Counted from the stretch's first letter, positions 1 through 9,002 are shown. The stretch is DNA of 64,000 nucleotides from Alteromonas_E sp965248545 (GCA_965248545.1 OZ252110.1:2108001-2172000), one strand, 5' to 3'. Program-made: numbers and translations. Notes: generated from the letters alone by a model not told the origin.

Positions 1-746
1 TTACGCGTGGTTTGGTCGCCCTCATCCAAGCCATCAAAGTGTTTATGCAGCCATGTGGGAACATGAACATTGGTCATTTCGGCAAATCGCAATAAGGTTT
101 GATAGTTTGTTACGGGCAGGATCCCCGGAACGATATCTAAATCAATACCTGTTGCTGCTGCGCGATCCCTAAACCGCAAAAATGTACTGGTATCAAAAAA
201 GAATTGAGTTATCGCTTCGGTGGCACCCGCTTCATTTTTACGCTTAAGGTTAAGTAGATCGAATTGATCATTGGGGGCTTCAGGATGCTTCTCTGGATAG
301 GCAGCCACAGAAATATCGAAATCTGCAACTTCTTTGAGTAGATGTACCAAGTCAGATGCATACATATCGGGCTTACCTGCACCTGGTGGCAAATCTCCGC
401 GCAAGGCGACGATCCGCTTAATGCCGTTGTCCCAGTAGTCTTGCGCGATACGTTTAAGTTCGTTCCGGGACGCGTCTACACAGGTCAAGTGTGGTGCAGC
501 TTGGACACCTGTTTGTTGTTGGATCTGTTTAACAATGTCATGAGTCCGGTCGCGCTCACCACTGTTCGCACCGTAGGTCACCGACATATACGCTGGGTTT
601 AAGGGCGCGAGACGGTCGATAGATTTCCACAGCGTCTGCTCCATCTTTTCCGTTTTTGGCGGAAAGAATTCGAAAGACACATTAATGCCTTGGAGTTCAG
701 AAATTGATTGATTTAGGGCATCAATACCCTGTGCATAGGAAACCAT
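1..746 (-). CDS. metF: 5,10-methylenetetrahydrofolate reductase, C-terminus cut by window edge
   Basis: Reads right to left from an ATG at 744-746 and stays open to base 1, so about 248 N-terminal residues are present. The translation contains the family's SFEFFPPKT segment (catalytic Glu at residue 26), MSVTYGA, the VALRGD loop and ITQFFFD, all characteristic of MetF. The enzyme reduces methylene-THF to methyl-THF with a flavin, supplying the methyl group for methionine synthesis in the cytoplasm. It is divergent from metJ, with MetJ operator boxes just upstream of its start, so repression by MetJ-SAM is expected. The ATG chosen gives the short N-terminus usual for the family; no strong ribosome site precedes it. 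Identification is firm; the missing end is only a window effect. Confidence 0.95.
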   Translation of the reverse strand, partial: MVSYAQGIDALNQSISELQGINVSFEFFPPKTEKMEQTLWKSIDRLAPLNPAYMSVTYGANSGERDRTHDIVKQIQQQTGVQAAPHLTCVDASRNELKRIAQDYWDNGIKRIVALRGDLPPGAGKPDMYASDLVHLLKEVADFDISVAAYPEKHPEAPNDQFDLLNLKRKNEAGATEAITQFFFDTSTFLRFRDRAAATGIDLDIVPGILPVTNYQTLLRFAEMTNVHVPTWLHKHFDGLDEGDQTTR

Positions 747-769
747 AATCTTAAATACTTTTTGCAAAT

Positions 770-785
770 GGACGTTTAGACGTCT
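770..785. promoter_or_regulatory. MetJ operator (tandem met boxes)
   Basis: Bases 778-785 read AGACGTCT, a perfect 8-bp met box, preceded directly by GGACGTTT (770-777), which matches 6 of 8. MetJ dimers bind adjacent 8-bp boxes cooperatively. The site lies 24 bases upstream of the metF start and in the metF-metJ intergenic region, so it probably controls metF and may also autoregulate metJ. The next 8 bases (AAATTAAA) are only a weak match. Confidence 0.85.
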
Positions 786-918
786 AAATTAAATGTTAAG
801 CATCTATGAGTCAAGTATTGGTTTAGGAAATTACACTAGGCATGGTTGATTGACCTTTGCTTCACAGGCGTTAGAATTTGCGACGCTAAATCGAATAATG
901 ACAACAAAAGGCGACCGA

Positions 919-1248
919 ATGGCAGAGTGGAATGGCAAATATATTCATCCGTATGCGGAGCATGGCAAAAAGAGTGAACAAGTCAAAAAGGTCACCGTGT
1001 CGATTCCGATTAATGTATTGAAGGTGCTCACTGATGAGCGTACAAGACGTCAAATCAACAATTTACGCCACGCCACGAATTCAGAATTACTGTGTGAAGC
1101 TTTCCTGCATGCCTTTACCGGGCAACCATTGCCAAACGATGATGATTTGAAAAAGGACAATCAGCATCGCATTCCTGCTGAAGCCAGAGCCATCATGCGT
1201 GAAATGGGTATTGATGAAAGTGATATAGATTCTCTAGATGAATCATAA
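919..1248 (+). CDS. metJ: Methionine repressor MetJ
   Basis: Ribbon-helix-helix repressor that, with S-adenosylmethionine as corepressor, shuts down methionine biosynthesis genes. The protein of 109 residues begins MAEWNGKYIHPYAEHGKKSE and is close to the Escherichia coli family member along its whole length; the DNA-contacting beta strand region (KKVTVSIP) and the conserved TDERTRRQINNLRHATNSE stretch are intact. The reading frame is open 23 codons further upstream, but the ATG at 919 is chosen because it gives the family's exact N-terminus and has AAAGG a few bases before it. It faces away from metF and shares the operator at 770-785. A strong bidirectional terminator follows. Very secure call. 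Confidence 0.97.
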   Translation: MAEWNGKYIHPYAEHGKKSEQVKKVTVSIPINVLKVLTDERTRRQINNLRHATNSELLCEAFLHAFTGQPLPNDDDLKKDNQHRIPAEARAIMREMGIDESDIDSLDES

Positions 1249-1268
1249 CATTTATAACTTGATTGCAT

Positions 1269-1298
1269 AAAAAAACGCCGGCTAATCCGGCGTTTTTT
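1269..1298. terminator. Bidirectional rho-independent terminator between metJ and malic enzyme
   Basis: An A-run, the stem ACGCCGG, a CTAAT loop, CCGGCGT and a T-run: symmetrical, so it can end transcription of metJ on the plus strand and of the convergent malic enzyme gene on the minus strand. Confidence 0.9.
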
Positions 1299-1333
1299 GT
1301 ATTTACACGTGTTATGAGCCTAAGCTCATTTGG

Positions 1334-2578
1334 TTATTCCATATAACCTTCAGGCACTGCTTCTAATCTGGCCACACCTGAATCAATTGCAGCTTGGGCT
1401 ACGGCTTTGGCAATTGTCGGTAGTAAGCGCGGATCCATTGGTTTGGGAATGATATAGTCTTTACCAAATGTCAGGCTGTCTGTGTGGCTAGCATCCAATA
1501 CAGCTTGAGGTACTTCTAATTTGGAGACTTGGCGAATAGCCTCAACTGCCGCTACTTTCATCTCATCGTTGATCGCTGTCGCTCTAACATCCAGCGCGCC
1601 ACGGAAGATAAATGGGAAGCAAAGTACATTGTTTACCTGATTTGGATAATCTGAACGACCTGTCGCCATGATCAAGTCTTGACGGACTTCGTGTGCAAGC
1701 TCAGGCTTAATTTCTGGATCTGGATTAGAGCAGGCAAACACAATTGGGTTGGGCGCCATAAGACTGAGGGTTTCAGGTGGCAATAAGTCAGGGCCCGAAA
1801 CACCAACAAAGATATCCGCGCCATCCATGACGTCATCAAGCGTGCGCTTGTCTGTGTTATTGGCGAAAAGTTTCTTGTGATCGGTCAAATCATCGCGGCG
1901 TGTATGGATAACGCCTTTGCGATCCAGCATGTAAATTTTTTCACGTTGCGCTCCGCATTTTATCAGTAGCTCCATACATGCAACGGCGGCTGCACCAGCA
2001 CCTAAACACACGATAATGGCATCGTGCAGACTCTTACCTTGAATTTCTAAAGCATTCAACATACCCGCCGCAGTCACAATAGCGGTGCCGTGTTGGTCGT
2101 CATGAAATACCGGAATTTTGCAACGCTCAATGAGCGCTTGTTCAATCTCGAAACACTCAGGTGCTTTGATGTCTTCTAAATTGATTCCGCCAAATGTGTC
2201 GGCGATATTTGCAACGGTATTAATAAACTCTTCGGTGGTGCGGTGCTTGACTTCAATATCAATTGAATCAATACCCGCAAAATGTTTGAACAACAATGCC
2301 TTGCCTTCCATAACAGGCTTGGAGGCAAGCGGGCCAAGGTTGCCTAAGCCCAGAATGGCAGTTCCATTTGATATTACGGCAACCATATTACCTTTGGCGG
2401 TGTATTGATATGCGGTATCAGGATCTTCTGCGATCTCTCTTACTGGTTCGGCGACACCTGGGCTATAGGCAAGTGCAAGATCTTTAACACTATCAGCCGG
2501 TTTACTCAGTTCTACTTTGATTTTTCCGGGTGTTGGTTTGGCGTGATAATCCAATGCTTGTTGACGAAAATCTGACAT
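1334..2578 (-). CDS. Malic enzyme (oxaloacetate-decarboxylating), short form
   Basis: Oxidative decarboxylation of malate to pyruvate with NAD(P)+ reduction, a cytoplasmic anaplerotic or NADPH-generating step. The 414 residues hold the malic enzyme N-terminal domain (DLALAYSPGVAEP; AVISNGTAILGLGNLGP; MEGKALLFKHFAGID; FHDDQHGTAIV) and the NAD-binding domain with VCLGAGAAAVACMELL and FACSNPDPEI. It lacks the C-terminal phosphotransacetylase-like domain that makes MaeB of enteric bacteria about 760 residues, so it belongs to the short form found at this locus in vibrios and relatives. Cofactor preference cannot be read with confidence. Convergent with metJ across a shared terminator. An alternative symbol would be maeB; it is left blank because of the missing domain. 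Confidence 0.92.
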   Translation of the reverse strand: MSDFRQQALDYHAKPTPGKIKVELSKPADSVKDLALAYSPGVAEPVREIAEDPDTAYQYTAKGNMVAVISNGTAILGLGNLGPLASKPVMEGKALLFKHFAGIDSIDIEVKHRTTEEFINTVANIADTFGGINLEDIKAPECFEIEQALIERCKIPVFHDDQHGTAIVTAAGMLNALEIQGKSLHDAIIVCLGAGAAAVACMELLIKCGAQREKIYMLDRKGVIHTRRDDLTDHKKLFANNTDKRTLDDVMDGADIFVGVSGPDLLPPETLSLMAPNPIVFACSNPDPEIKPELAHEVRQDLIMATGRSDYPNQVNNVLCFPFIFRGALDVRATAINDEMKVAAVEAIRQVSKLEVPQAVLDASHTDSLTFGKDYIIPKPMDPRLLPTIAKAVAQAAIDSGVARLEAVPEGYME

Positions 2579-2806
2579 ACGTCGAAATCCTTGAAAATGT
2601 GCTGTAGGGGGTGCGTTAAACGCTTTGTTATTGTGTCACCAATTTAGCACAGCCGATTCACCTCGCATATCGGATCTGCACTGCATTCAAGCATAACCAA
2701 TTGCATTGGTAATACCAATTAGAAAGACAGTAAAAATAACACAAATAGATTTTGTGAATGTGCGTGGTTAATTTGATATAAATCTTGAATGTTTTGCAGC
2801 GAACAT

Positions 2807-2834
2807 AAAAAAAGCGCCCAAATTGGACGCTTTC
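2807..2834 (-). terminator. Rho-independent terminator of rpmE
   Basis: Read on the minus strand: AAAGCGTCC, loop AATTT, GGGCGCTTT and a T-run, starting 17 bases after the rpmE stop. The remaining stretch 2579-2806 to the malic enzyme start holds no convincing gene; an open frame at 2658-2912 on the same strand has unlikely composition and overlaps rpmE. Confidence 0.85.
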
Positions 2835-2850
2835 GAAATCGTTGAAGGGC

Positions 2851-3063
2851 TTATTTTTTGCCCAACGCACCGAAACGCTTCTTGAAGCGATCAACACGAC
2901 CACCAGTATCAACGTTACGTTGCTTACCAGTGTAGAAAGGGTGACATGATGAACATACGTCCAAGTTGATGTCTTTGCCTAGCGTTGAACGGATTTGGAA
3001 CGTGTTACCACAAGAACACGTTGCCGTGATTTCAGAGTAATTAGGATGAATATCTTTTTTCAT
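2851..3063 (-). CDS. rpmE: 50S ribosomal protein L31 (zinc-binding type)
   Basis: Small large-subunit protein of 70 residues starting MKKDIHPNY. Cysteines at residues 16, 18, 37 and 40 (CSCGN and CSSCHPFYTG) form the zinc site that distinguishes the zinc-containing L31 from the zinc-free paralogue RpmE2 induced in zinc starvation. The HPFYTGKQ motif and basic C-terminus are typical. Divergent from priA, as in many gammaproteobacteria, and followed by its own terminator, so probably monocistronic. Secure call. Confidence 0.97.
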   Translation of the reverse strand: MKKDIHPNYSEITATCSCGNTFQIRSTLGKDINLDVCSSCHPFYTGKQRNVDTGGRVDRFKKRFGALGKK

Positions 3064-3258
3064 TGGGATTACCTCATATTTAAGGCCGTATCGCTATCCC
3101 GCCCGAAGCTGAACACCATACGCTATAAAACATTAGCAACAACGGTAAAAACCGGTGCTTGCCGTAAAGAGCGGCGCATATTAATGTACCCGCTTATGTC
3201 AATCAAGTGTTTTTGCCAAAAACAGGCTAAATATTACGCAATTTGAAGGAGCCCGGCT

Positions 3259-5436
3259 TTGGCGGTATCGATAGTAAACATTGCACTTCCTGTGCCGATG
3301 CGCAGGTTGTTCGACTATATCGCTGAACCTATCGAACTCGGTTGTCGGGTGGAAGTGACCTTCGGACGACGCAAACTCGTCGGTGTTGTCGTGGGTAATG
3401 CCTCTGAGTCGACTATCGCGCCAGATAAATTAAAGCCGATCGGGCGAAGGTTAGATGATACGCCAGTCGTATCAGGGGCATTATTATCACTAGCCAATTG
3501 GTTGGCAGATTATCATCATCACCCGATTGGCGACGTGTTGAATACGTTGTTGCCGACTGCTTACCGAAAAGCCATTGAACCAAAGCCAAATACACGCCTG
3601 TTACTCAGGCTTACTAAAGTAGGCGAAGCTCAATTAACGACGAGCATGCGCGCCAAGAAACAACAAGCGCTGTTGTCAGCTCTTTCTTCTGGGGCGTTAG
3701 CCTTGGATAGTCTCAAGCGAGATTTCAGTGCGGCGATCATTTCAACGTGTAAACGCAATCATTGGGTAGAAGAGCAAGCCGAAATTGTTGCGCCTCAAAC
3801 AGACTGGTTTCACACCATCCAGATTTCCGGCAAACCGCGTCCCAATGCCGAACAAGCGTTGGCGGTCTCGACCATCCTTGCGCAGCAGGATACATTTCGA
3901 CCGTTTTTGCTTGAGGGGGTGACCGGTAGCGGCAAAACGGAAGTCTATTTACAGGTCATTGAGCCGTTATTACTTGCCGGTAAACAAGTATTGATTTTGG
4001 TACCTGAAATTGGACTCACACCACAAACAGTTGCGCGCTTTGAACAGCGATTTGGTTTGCGAGTTGGTGTTATTCATTCAGGCTTAACCGAAAACGAACG
4101 CTTACTGGTGTGGCAGCAAGCGAGAGAAGGTAGTGTCGGGCTGGTTATCGGTACCCGCTCGGCGGTGTTCACCCCTTTTAAACAGCTGGCGATGATCATT
4201 GTCGATGAAGAACATGATGAATCCTTCAAGCAGCAAGATGGCATGCGTTACCACGCTCGTGACGTGGCGGTTTTGCGGGCGAAACGCGACAATGCCGGAT
4301 TGATTCTCGGTAGTGCAACCCCTTCATTTGAATCACTCAGTAATGCGTTAGCGAAGAAGTATCAGTTATTACAGTTGCACCAGCGAACCGGACAAGCACA
4401 ACTAGCGACACCGACGCTAGTGGATATCCGCAATGTACAACTCGAAACGGGGATTGCTCCGCAAACGCTGACCGCCATGCGTCAGCACTTAAAAGCGGGT
4501 GGACAAGTGATGGTATTCCTTAACCGCAGAGGTTACGCCCCTGGTCTAGTCTGCCATCATTGTGGTCATGTGAAGCAATGTAATCGCTGCGATGCACCGT
4601 TTACGGTGCATAAGTCACAGCGTCGTTTACATTGCCATCGCTGCGACAATATCGCACCCATCGAGTCACAGTGTGAACAATGCGGTCACAATGATTGGTA
4701 CACACAAGGTGTCGGAACTGAGCAATTAGAACACTACTTGGCGCAGGCGTTTGTCGATTATTCCTGCGTTAGGATCGATAGTGACAGTATGCGCGGTAAA
4801 CGCAAGCTCGCGGGTGTGTTAGACGCGATTAATCAATATAAGCACCAAATTTTGATTGGGACTCAGATATTGGCGAAAGGACACCATTTTCCCCGCGTTA
4901 GCTTAGTGGTAGTGCTAGATGTTGATGCAGCCTTGTTTAGCCCTGATTTACGCGCGACTGAGAAGTTGGCGCAATTGTTGACCCAAGTGTCTGGGCGTGC
5001 AGGAAGAGAAAATCGCAACGGTGAAATGTGGTTGCAAACTCATCACCCTGAACACGCGTTATTGCAGGACCTTTTACACAATGGTTACGGACATTTCGCA
5101 CGTTACGGCTTAGCCGAACGTCGAGCGGCCTCGGTACCACCTTTCGCCCATCAAACCGTTTTCAGGGCAGAAGCCAACGATCCACAATTCGCCGAGAGAT
5201 TTTTAAATGACGTCAGACAAACCCTTCAGCGTCAGTCGGCACTGCAATTGATTGGCCCATTACCAGCCAATATTTATAAACGCGCAGGTCGCTTTAGAAT
5301 GATCCTAATTGTACAAGCCGCCGAACGTCGAATTGTGCATGCGTCAATCGCTTCTCAACTGGACTATATCGAATCGCTCTCCAGCGCATCTCGTGTGCGC
5401 TGGGCAATCGATGTGGCACCAACGGATTTGAGCTAA
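3259..5436 (+). CDS. priA: Primosomal helicase PriA (TTG start)
   Basis: Replication-restart helicase that recognises stalled forks and loads PriB/DnaT/DnaB. The 725 residues carry the N-terminal 3'-DNA-binding and winged-helix domains (1 to about 190), a superfamily 2 helicase with Walker A GVTGSGKTE near residues 219-227 and DEEH box near 316, and the PriA zinc-binding region between about residues 432 and 478, with paired CxxC motifs (CHHCG, CNRC, CHRC, CEQCG). The start is TTG at 3259, preceded by GAAGGAG at 3245-3251; it gives the family N-terminus (VNIALPVPMRRLFDY). No in-frame ATG fits as well. Followed by ftsN, the usual gammaproteobacterial order. Confidence 0.97.
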   Translation: MAVSIVNIALPVPMRRLFDYIAEPIELGCRVEVTFGRRKLVGVVVGNASESTIAPDKLKPIGRRLDDTPVVSGALLSLANWLADYHHHPIGDVLNTLLPTAYRKAIEPKPNTRLLLRLTKVGEAQLTTSMRAKKQQALLSALSSGALALDSLKRDFSAAIISTCKRNHWVEEQAEIVAPQTDWFHTIQISGKPRPNAEQALAVSTILAQQDTFRPFLLEGVTGSGKTEVYLQVIEPLLLAGKQVLILVPEIGLTPQTVARFEQRFGLRVGVIHSGLTENERLLVWQQAREGSVGLVIGTRSAVFTPFKQLAMIIVDEEHDESFKQQDGMRYHARDVAVLRAKRDNAGLILGSATPSFESLSNALAKKYQLLQLHQRTGQAQLATPTLVDIRNVQLETGIAPQTLTAMRQHLKAGGQVMVFLNRRGYAPGLVCHHCGHVKQCNRCDAPFTVHKSQRRLHCHRCDNIAPIESQCEQCGHNDWYTQGVGTEQLEHYLAQAFVDYSCVRIDSDSMRGKRKLAGVLDAINQYKHQILIGTQILAKGHHFPRVSLVVVLDVDAALFSPDLRATEKLAQLLTQVSGRAGRENRNGEMWLQTHHPEHALLQDLLHNGYGHFARYGLAERRAASVPPFAHQTVFRAEANDPQFAERFLNDVRQTLQRQSALQLIGPLPANIYKRAGRFRMILIVQAAERRIVHASIASQLDYIESLSSASRVRWAIDVAPTDLS

Positions 5437-5527
5437 AAAGTGTGATTTTGTGCGAGCATTTTATGCTTGTTACCAGTAAACTGATTGCTCTTTGAAGTTT
5501 TTCTAGTGTTTTATTTGTTCGTTTTTC

Positions 5528-6067
5528 ATGCCTCAAAAAGATTACGTAAAGCGCGGTCGCGCAACTAAACAGACTAAACCTGAACCCAAATCGAATGTTG
5601 CTTGGCTGAATGTCAGTGTTGCCTTGATTGTGATCATTGGTTTCATCGTCCTGCTGTGGCGTATCAAAGACAACGCACCAGAGCCGGAGCCCGTCGTCGA
5701 GTTGCCAAAAATCGTGCAACAATCGGTAGAGGAAGATGATTTACCCGAGTTACCTGAAGAAGAATGGGAGTTCATTAAAACCTTACCGGGTTATGAAGTT
5801 GAGATCGAAGCCACCGAACAAGCGCCGACGAAGCGCTATGTTATGCAGTGCGGTAGTTTTCGCAGTGAATCTCAGGCGCAGGAAATGCGCGCACGCATCG
5901 CAATGGCTGGATTGGAATCCATGGTTCGCTCGAGCGACGGTAGCAATGGTCGTTGGTATCGGGTTGTTTTGGGGCCTTTTGAGAATAAACGCGCTGCAGA
6001 GCGTGATCGTCACACCATTCGCGGAGTAGGGATTAGAACCTGCCAAATCTGGTATTGGAACCAGTAG
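5528..6067 (+). CDS. ftsN: Cell division protein FtsN (SPOR domain)
   Basis: Bitopic inner-membrane protein that activates septal peptidoglycan synthesis late in division. The 179 residues comprise a short basic cytoplasmic tail (KDYVKRGRATKQ), one membrane helix around residues 24-45, an acidic-proline periplasmic linker, and a C-terminal SPOR domain from about residue 103 (YVMQCGSF ... RWYRVVLGPF ... CQIWYW) that binds denuded glycan strands. It is shorter than the enterobacterial protein (about 320 residues) because the linker is reduced. Context between priA and hslVU supports FtsN over another SPOR protein. Confidence 0.9.
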   Translation: MPQKDYVKRGRATKQTKPEPKSNVAWLNVSVALIVIIGFIVLLWRIKDNAPEPEPVVELPKIVQQSVEEDDLPELPEEEWEFIKTLPGYEVEIEATEQAPTKRYVMQCGSFRSESQAQEMRARIAMAGLESMVRSSDGSNGRWYRVVLGPFENKRAAERDRHTIRGVGIRTCQIWYWNQ

Positions 6068-6125
6068 CAAAAACAACGAGTTAAAAAATCCAAAAACTAG
6101 CTAACAGCATAGTTAGCCAGGATTA

Positions 6126-6153
6126 CTTGAAAACCTGCCGATTAGCCCCACCT
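6126..6153 (+). promoter_or_regulatory. Sigma-32-type heat-shock promoter for hslVU
   Basis: CTTGAAA at 6126-6132, a 13-base spacer, then CCCCACCT at 6146-6153. This fits the heat-shock sigma factor consensus (CTTGAAA, then CCCCATNT) almost exactly and lies about 30 bases before the hslV start. A short inverted repeat GCTAAC/GTTAGC sits just upstream (6100-6118) after ftsN. The expected outcome is heat-induced transcription of hslVU independent of ftsN. Confidence 0.85.
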
Positions 6154-6184
6154 TAGCTGTCATAGACAATGCTAAGGAATTCGC

Positions 6185-6709
6185 ATGACTACGATAGTTT
6201 CAGTACGACGAGATAATCAAGTCGTCATCGCCGGTGACGGACAAGTGTCACTTGGCAATACAGTTATGAAGGGCAACGCCCGCAAAGTACGCCGTTTATA
6301 CCACGACAAAGTGTTGGCCGGTTTCGCAGGTGGAACGGCAGACGCTTTTACCTTGTTTGAGCGCTTCGAGAGTAAGCTAGAAATGCACCAAGGTCACTTA
6401 ACGCGTGCTGCCGTTGAGTTGGCCAAAGACTGGCGTACAGACCGAGCATTGCGGCGTTTGGAGGCCCTGCTTGCCGTTGCAGATCATACTGCTTCATTAA
6501 TCATTACGGGTAACGGTGACGTCGTGCAGCCAGAGGACGATTTGATCGCAATCGGCTCTGGAGGCCCTTTTGCTCAAGCTGCAGCGACAGCATTATTGAA
6601 GAACACCGATTTAAGTGCCGTTGATATCGCTGAAAAGAGTCTGTCGATCGCGGGTGATATTTGCGTATTTACTAATCACAGCCAAACTGTGGAAACGCTG
6701 AGTTACTAA
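6185..6709 (+). CDS. hslV: ATP-dependent protease proteolytic subunit HslV
   Basis: N-terminal-nucleophile threonine protease of the bacterial HslUV (ClpQY) complex, degrading regulatory and misfolded proteins in the cytoplasm. The start MTTIVSVRR leaves Thr2 as the mature catalytic threonine after Met removal; AGDGQVSLGNTVMKG, KVRRLY and AGFAGGTADAFTLFE are hallmark segments. Length 174 residues is standard. Transcribed with hslU 32 bases downstream from a sigma-32-like promoter. Secure call. Confidence 0.98.
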   Translation: MTTIVSVRRDNQVVIAGDGQVSLGNTVMKGNARKVRRLYHDKVLAGFAGGTADAFTLFERFESKLEMHQGHLTRAAVELAKDWRTDRALRRLEALLAVADHTASLIITGNGDVVQPEDDLIAIGSGGPFAQAAATALLKNTDLSAVDIAEKSLSIAGDICVFTNHSQTVETLSY

Positions 6710-6741
6710 GCCTGCCAAACGCTACAAGAGAAGAATTAATT

Positions 6742-8070
6742 ATGTCTGAAATGACACCTAGAGAAATTGTCCACGAGTTGGATCGTCACATTGTTGGTCA
6801 GCAAGATGCTAAACGTGCAGTGTCCATCGCCCTGCGTAATCGCTGGCGCCGTATGCAGTTAGAATCTGAATTGCGCCAAGAGGTGACACCAAAGAACATC
6901 TTAATGATTGGTCCTACGGGTGTAGGTAAAACAGAAATAGCGCGCCGTTTGGCCAAGCTTGCCAATGCCCCCTTTATTAAAGTCGAAGCAACAAAATTCA
7001 CTGAAGTTGGCTATGTTGGCAAGGAAGTTGAAACTATCATTCGTGATCTTGCCGATATCTCCGTTAAGTTGACGAAAGAGCAAGAGACCGAAAAGGTTAA
7101 ATTCCGCGCAGAAGAAGCGGCCGAAGAGCGCATTTTAGATGCATTGATCCCACCCCCCGAAAATGTATGGGGTGAAAAGGAGGAAGTATCTAACAAGTCG
7201 ACGCGTCAAGCGTTTCGCAAAAAGCTGCGTGAAGGTCAATTAGATGACAAAGAAATCGACATCGATGTAGCATTGCCGCAGGTGGGAGTTGAGATCATGG
7301 CTCCTCCGGGCATGGAAGAAATGACCAATCAACTACAAGGCATGTTCCAGAACTTGTCGGGTTCACAAAAGAAGAACAAGAAGTTGAAGGTTAAAGAAGC
7401 CTTTAAACTATTGGTCGAAGAAGAAGCTGGCCGATTGGTTAACCAAGAAGAACTTAAAGAAAAGGCACTTTTTAATGTCGAGCAAAACGGTATCGTGTTT
7501 ATCGATGAGATCGACAAAATTTGTAAGCGCGAAGGCACCGGTACTGCAGACGTATCACGCGAAGGTGTTCAGCGTGACCTATTGCCATTAGTTGAAGGGT
7601 CAACCGTATCAACCAAACACGGCATGGTTAAAACTGATCATATCTTGTTTATTGCATCGGGCGCGTTCCAAATGAGCAAACCGTCTGACTTGATCCCAGA
7701 GCTACAAGGTCGCTTACCCATCCGCGTTGAACTTTCCGCCTTAGAAGTCGAAGATTTTGTGCGTATTCTTACCGAGCCCAATGCGTCATTGACTGAGCAG
7801 TACATTGCGTTGATGAAGACTGAAGGCGTTGACATCGAGTTCACAGAAAGCGGAATTAAGCGCATTGCGCAGGCTGCTTGGCAAGTTAATGAGCGCACCG
7901 AAAACATCGGGGCTCGTCGTTTACACACCGTGCTTGAGCGTCTGATGGAAGACATTTCATTCGACGCCTCAGAGCGCTCGGGTGAAAAAGTCGTGATCGA
8001 CGAGAACTACGTTAATGACCACTTGGATGCGTTGGTTGAGAACGAAGATCTAAGTCGCTTTATCCTGTAA
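6742..8070 (+). CDS. hslU: HslU ATPase subunit of HslUV protease
   Basis: AAA+ unfoldase that feeds substrates to HslV. The 442 residues include MTPREIVHELDRHIVGQ at the N-terminus, Walker A GPTGVGKTEIARR, the pore motif GYVG, the intermediate I-domain (about 110-240), Walker B IVFIDEIDKI, and the C-terminal tail ending EDLSRFIL that docks into HslV. The last 21 bases overlap the 3' end of the convergent ATP-grasp gene. In many relatives hslU is followed by a small DUF971 gene and ubiE; here about 16 kb intervenes before ubiE. Confidence 0.98.
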   Translation: MSEMTPREIVHELDRHIVGQQDAKRAVSIALRNRWRRMQLESELRQEVTPKNILMIGPTGVGKTEIARRLAKLANAPFIKVEATKFTEVGYVGKEVETIIRDLADISVKLTKEQETEKVKFRAEEAAEERILDALIPPPENVWGEKEEVSNKSTRQAFRKKLREGQLDDKEIDIDVALPQVGVEIMAPPGMEEMTNQLQGMFQNLSGSQKKNKKLKVKEAFKLLVEEEAGRLVNQEELKEKALFNVEQNGIVFIDEIDKICKREGTGTADVSREGVQRDLLPLVEGSTVSTKHGMVKTDHILFIASGAFQMSKPSDLIPELQGRLPIRVELSALEVEDFVRILTEPNASLTEQYIALMKTEGVDIEFTESGIKRIAQAAWQVNERTENIGARRLHTVLERLMEDISFDASERSGEKVVIDENYVNDHLDALVENEDLSRFIL

Positions 8071-8961
8071 CAACAAATCAATCAACGCGCGCGTCAGTGG
8101 CAATCCTGTCGCGCGTTCCACTTCCAAAAACATCGGACTTGGATTGGCTTCCAAAAAGTAATACTCGCCCTGTTTGTTTCTGCGCCAATCAATCGCTGTC
8201 CATTCCAATTTCAGTAATGCAGAGACGCGTTTCGCGAGTATTGTGATATCTATTGGTGTTTGAATCGCCCGCGCTTGTGCATGCGCATCGTCACGATAGT
8301 CATCCGCCAGGGTTTTGATTTCGAGACTAAATACCTGACTGCCAATCACGTAGGTTCTTATGTTGGTTCCCGGTATAAAGCGTTGCAATGTGCACGGTAG
8401 GTCATTCATTACTGCAGCGAGCTGTTGAGGACGAGTACTGGCGTATTCTACTTTCAGGCTGTGCAACCCTCCGTGAACGGGTTTGACAATGATCGACTTA
8501 TACTGCTCTAGGAACGACTGTGCTTTGGCAGAGTAGGTATCAATCAGTGTGTCTGGAATCTGCACACCCTTTTCAGCCAACAAACTCAACTGACGAGGCT
8601 TACAGCGATGCATGTTTATCGCCTCATCACTATTCACCCAGTGGATGTTTGGTTCCAAAAGAAAGGTTTTGAGCAGGGCGTAAGTATCTTGGAATTGGAT
8701 GGATTTTTGTACGCTAAATGGTTTGAGTTGCCGCCAGAAAACAGCTTTGATTTGGTCAAAGGAAACAGTCCGATAACCAATATGAACGTAGCCAACGTTA
8801 GACTTTGGTGACCACTCGATCGAGACTTTTGCCGGCATATCTTCGGTATTTAGTACCATGACGTGTTGGCCATGACGCAGAAGATGTTGTCTTACATGCA
8901 GAACATGCAAATCCTGAGGTTGACCAATAATAATATGATATCGCGGCGCGCTAGTAGTCAC
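8050..8961 (-). CDS. ATP-grasp peptide ligase, graspetide-synthetase-like (RiPP maturase)
   Basis: Predicted to activate acidic side chains of a precursor peptide with ATP and join them to Ser/Thr or Lys, as MvdC/MvdD do for microviridins. The 303 residues show an N-terminal pre-ATP-grasp half with AVFWRQL (compare the WyR-type motif in MvdD-like proteins), the helix CKPRQLSLLAEKGVQIPDT, the nucleotide-binding SIIVKPVHGG near residue 160, and a C-terminal catalytic end DWRRNKQGEYYFLEANPSP followed by EVERATGLPL; Glu271 and Asn273 are probable magnesium ligands. Last gene of the cluster, behind the precursor with a hairpin in the 81-base gap. Assignment to the graspetide group is inference from motif layout; a RimK-like or other ATP-grasp ligase remains possible. 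Confidence 0.75.
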   Translation of the reverse strand: MTTSAPRYHIIIGQPQDLHVLHVRQHLLRHGQHVMVLNTEDMPAKVSIEWSPKSNVGYVHIGYRTVSFDQIKAVFWRQLKPFSVQKSIQFQDTYALLKTFLLEPNIHWVNSDEAINMHRCKPRQLSLLAEKGVQIPDTLIDTYSAKAQSFLEQYKSIIVKPVHGGLHSLKVEYASTRPQQLAAVMNDLPCTLQRFIPGTNIRTYVIGSQVFSLEIKTLADDYRDDAHAQARAIQTPIDITILAKRVSALLKLEWTAIDWRRNKQGEYYFLEANPSPMFLEVERATGLPLTRALIDLLLQDKAT

Positions 8962-9002
8962 TGTGGGTACGTAAAACTGAGTGAATAATAATCAGGACAA
9001 TC

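Noticed and set aside
2658..2912. Open frame of 84 codons on the minus strand overlapping the end of rpmE
   Set aside because: Composition is unlike the real genes (many Cys, Tyr, Ile), it overlaps the rpmE terminator and the rpmE coding end, and nothing matches a known family.
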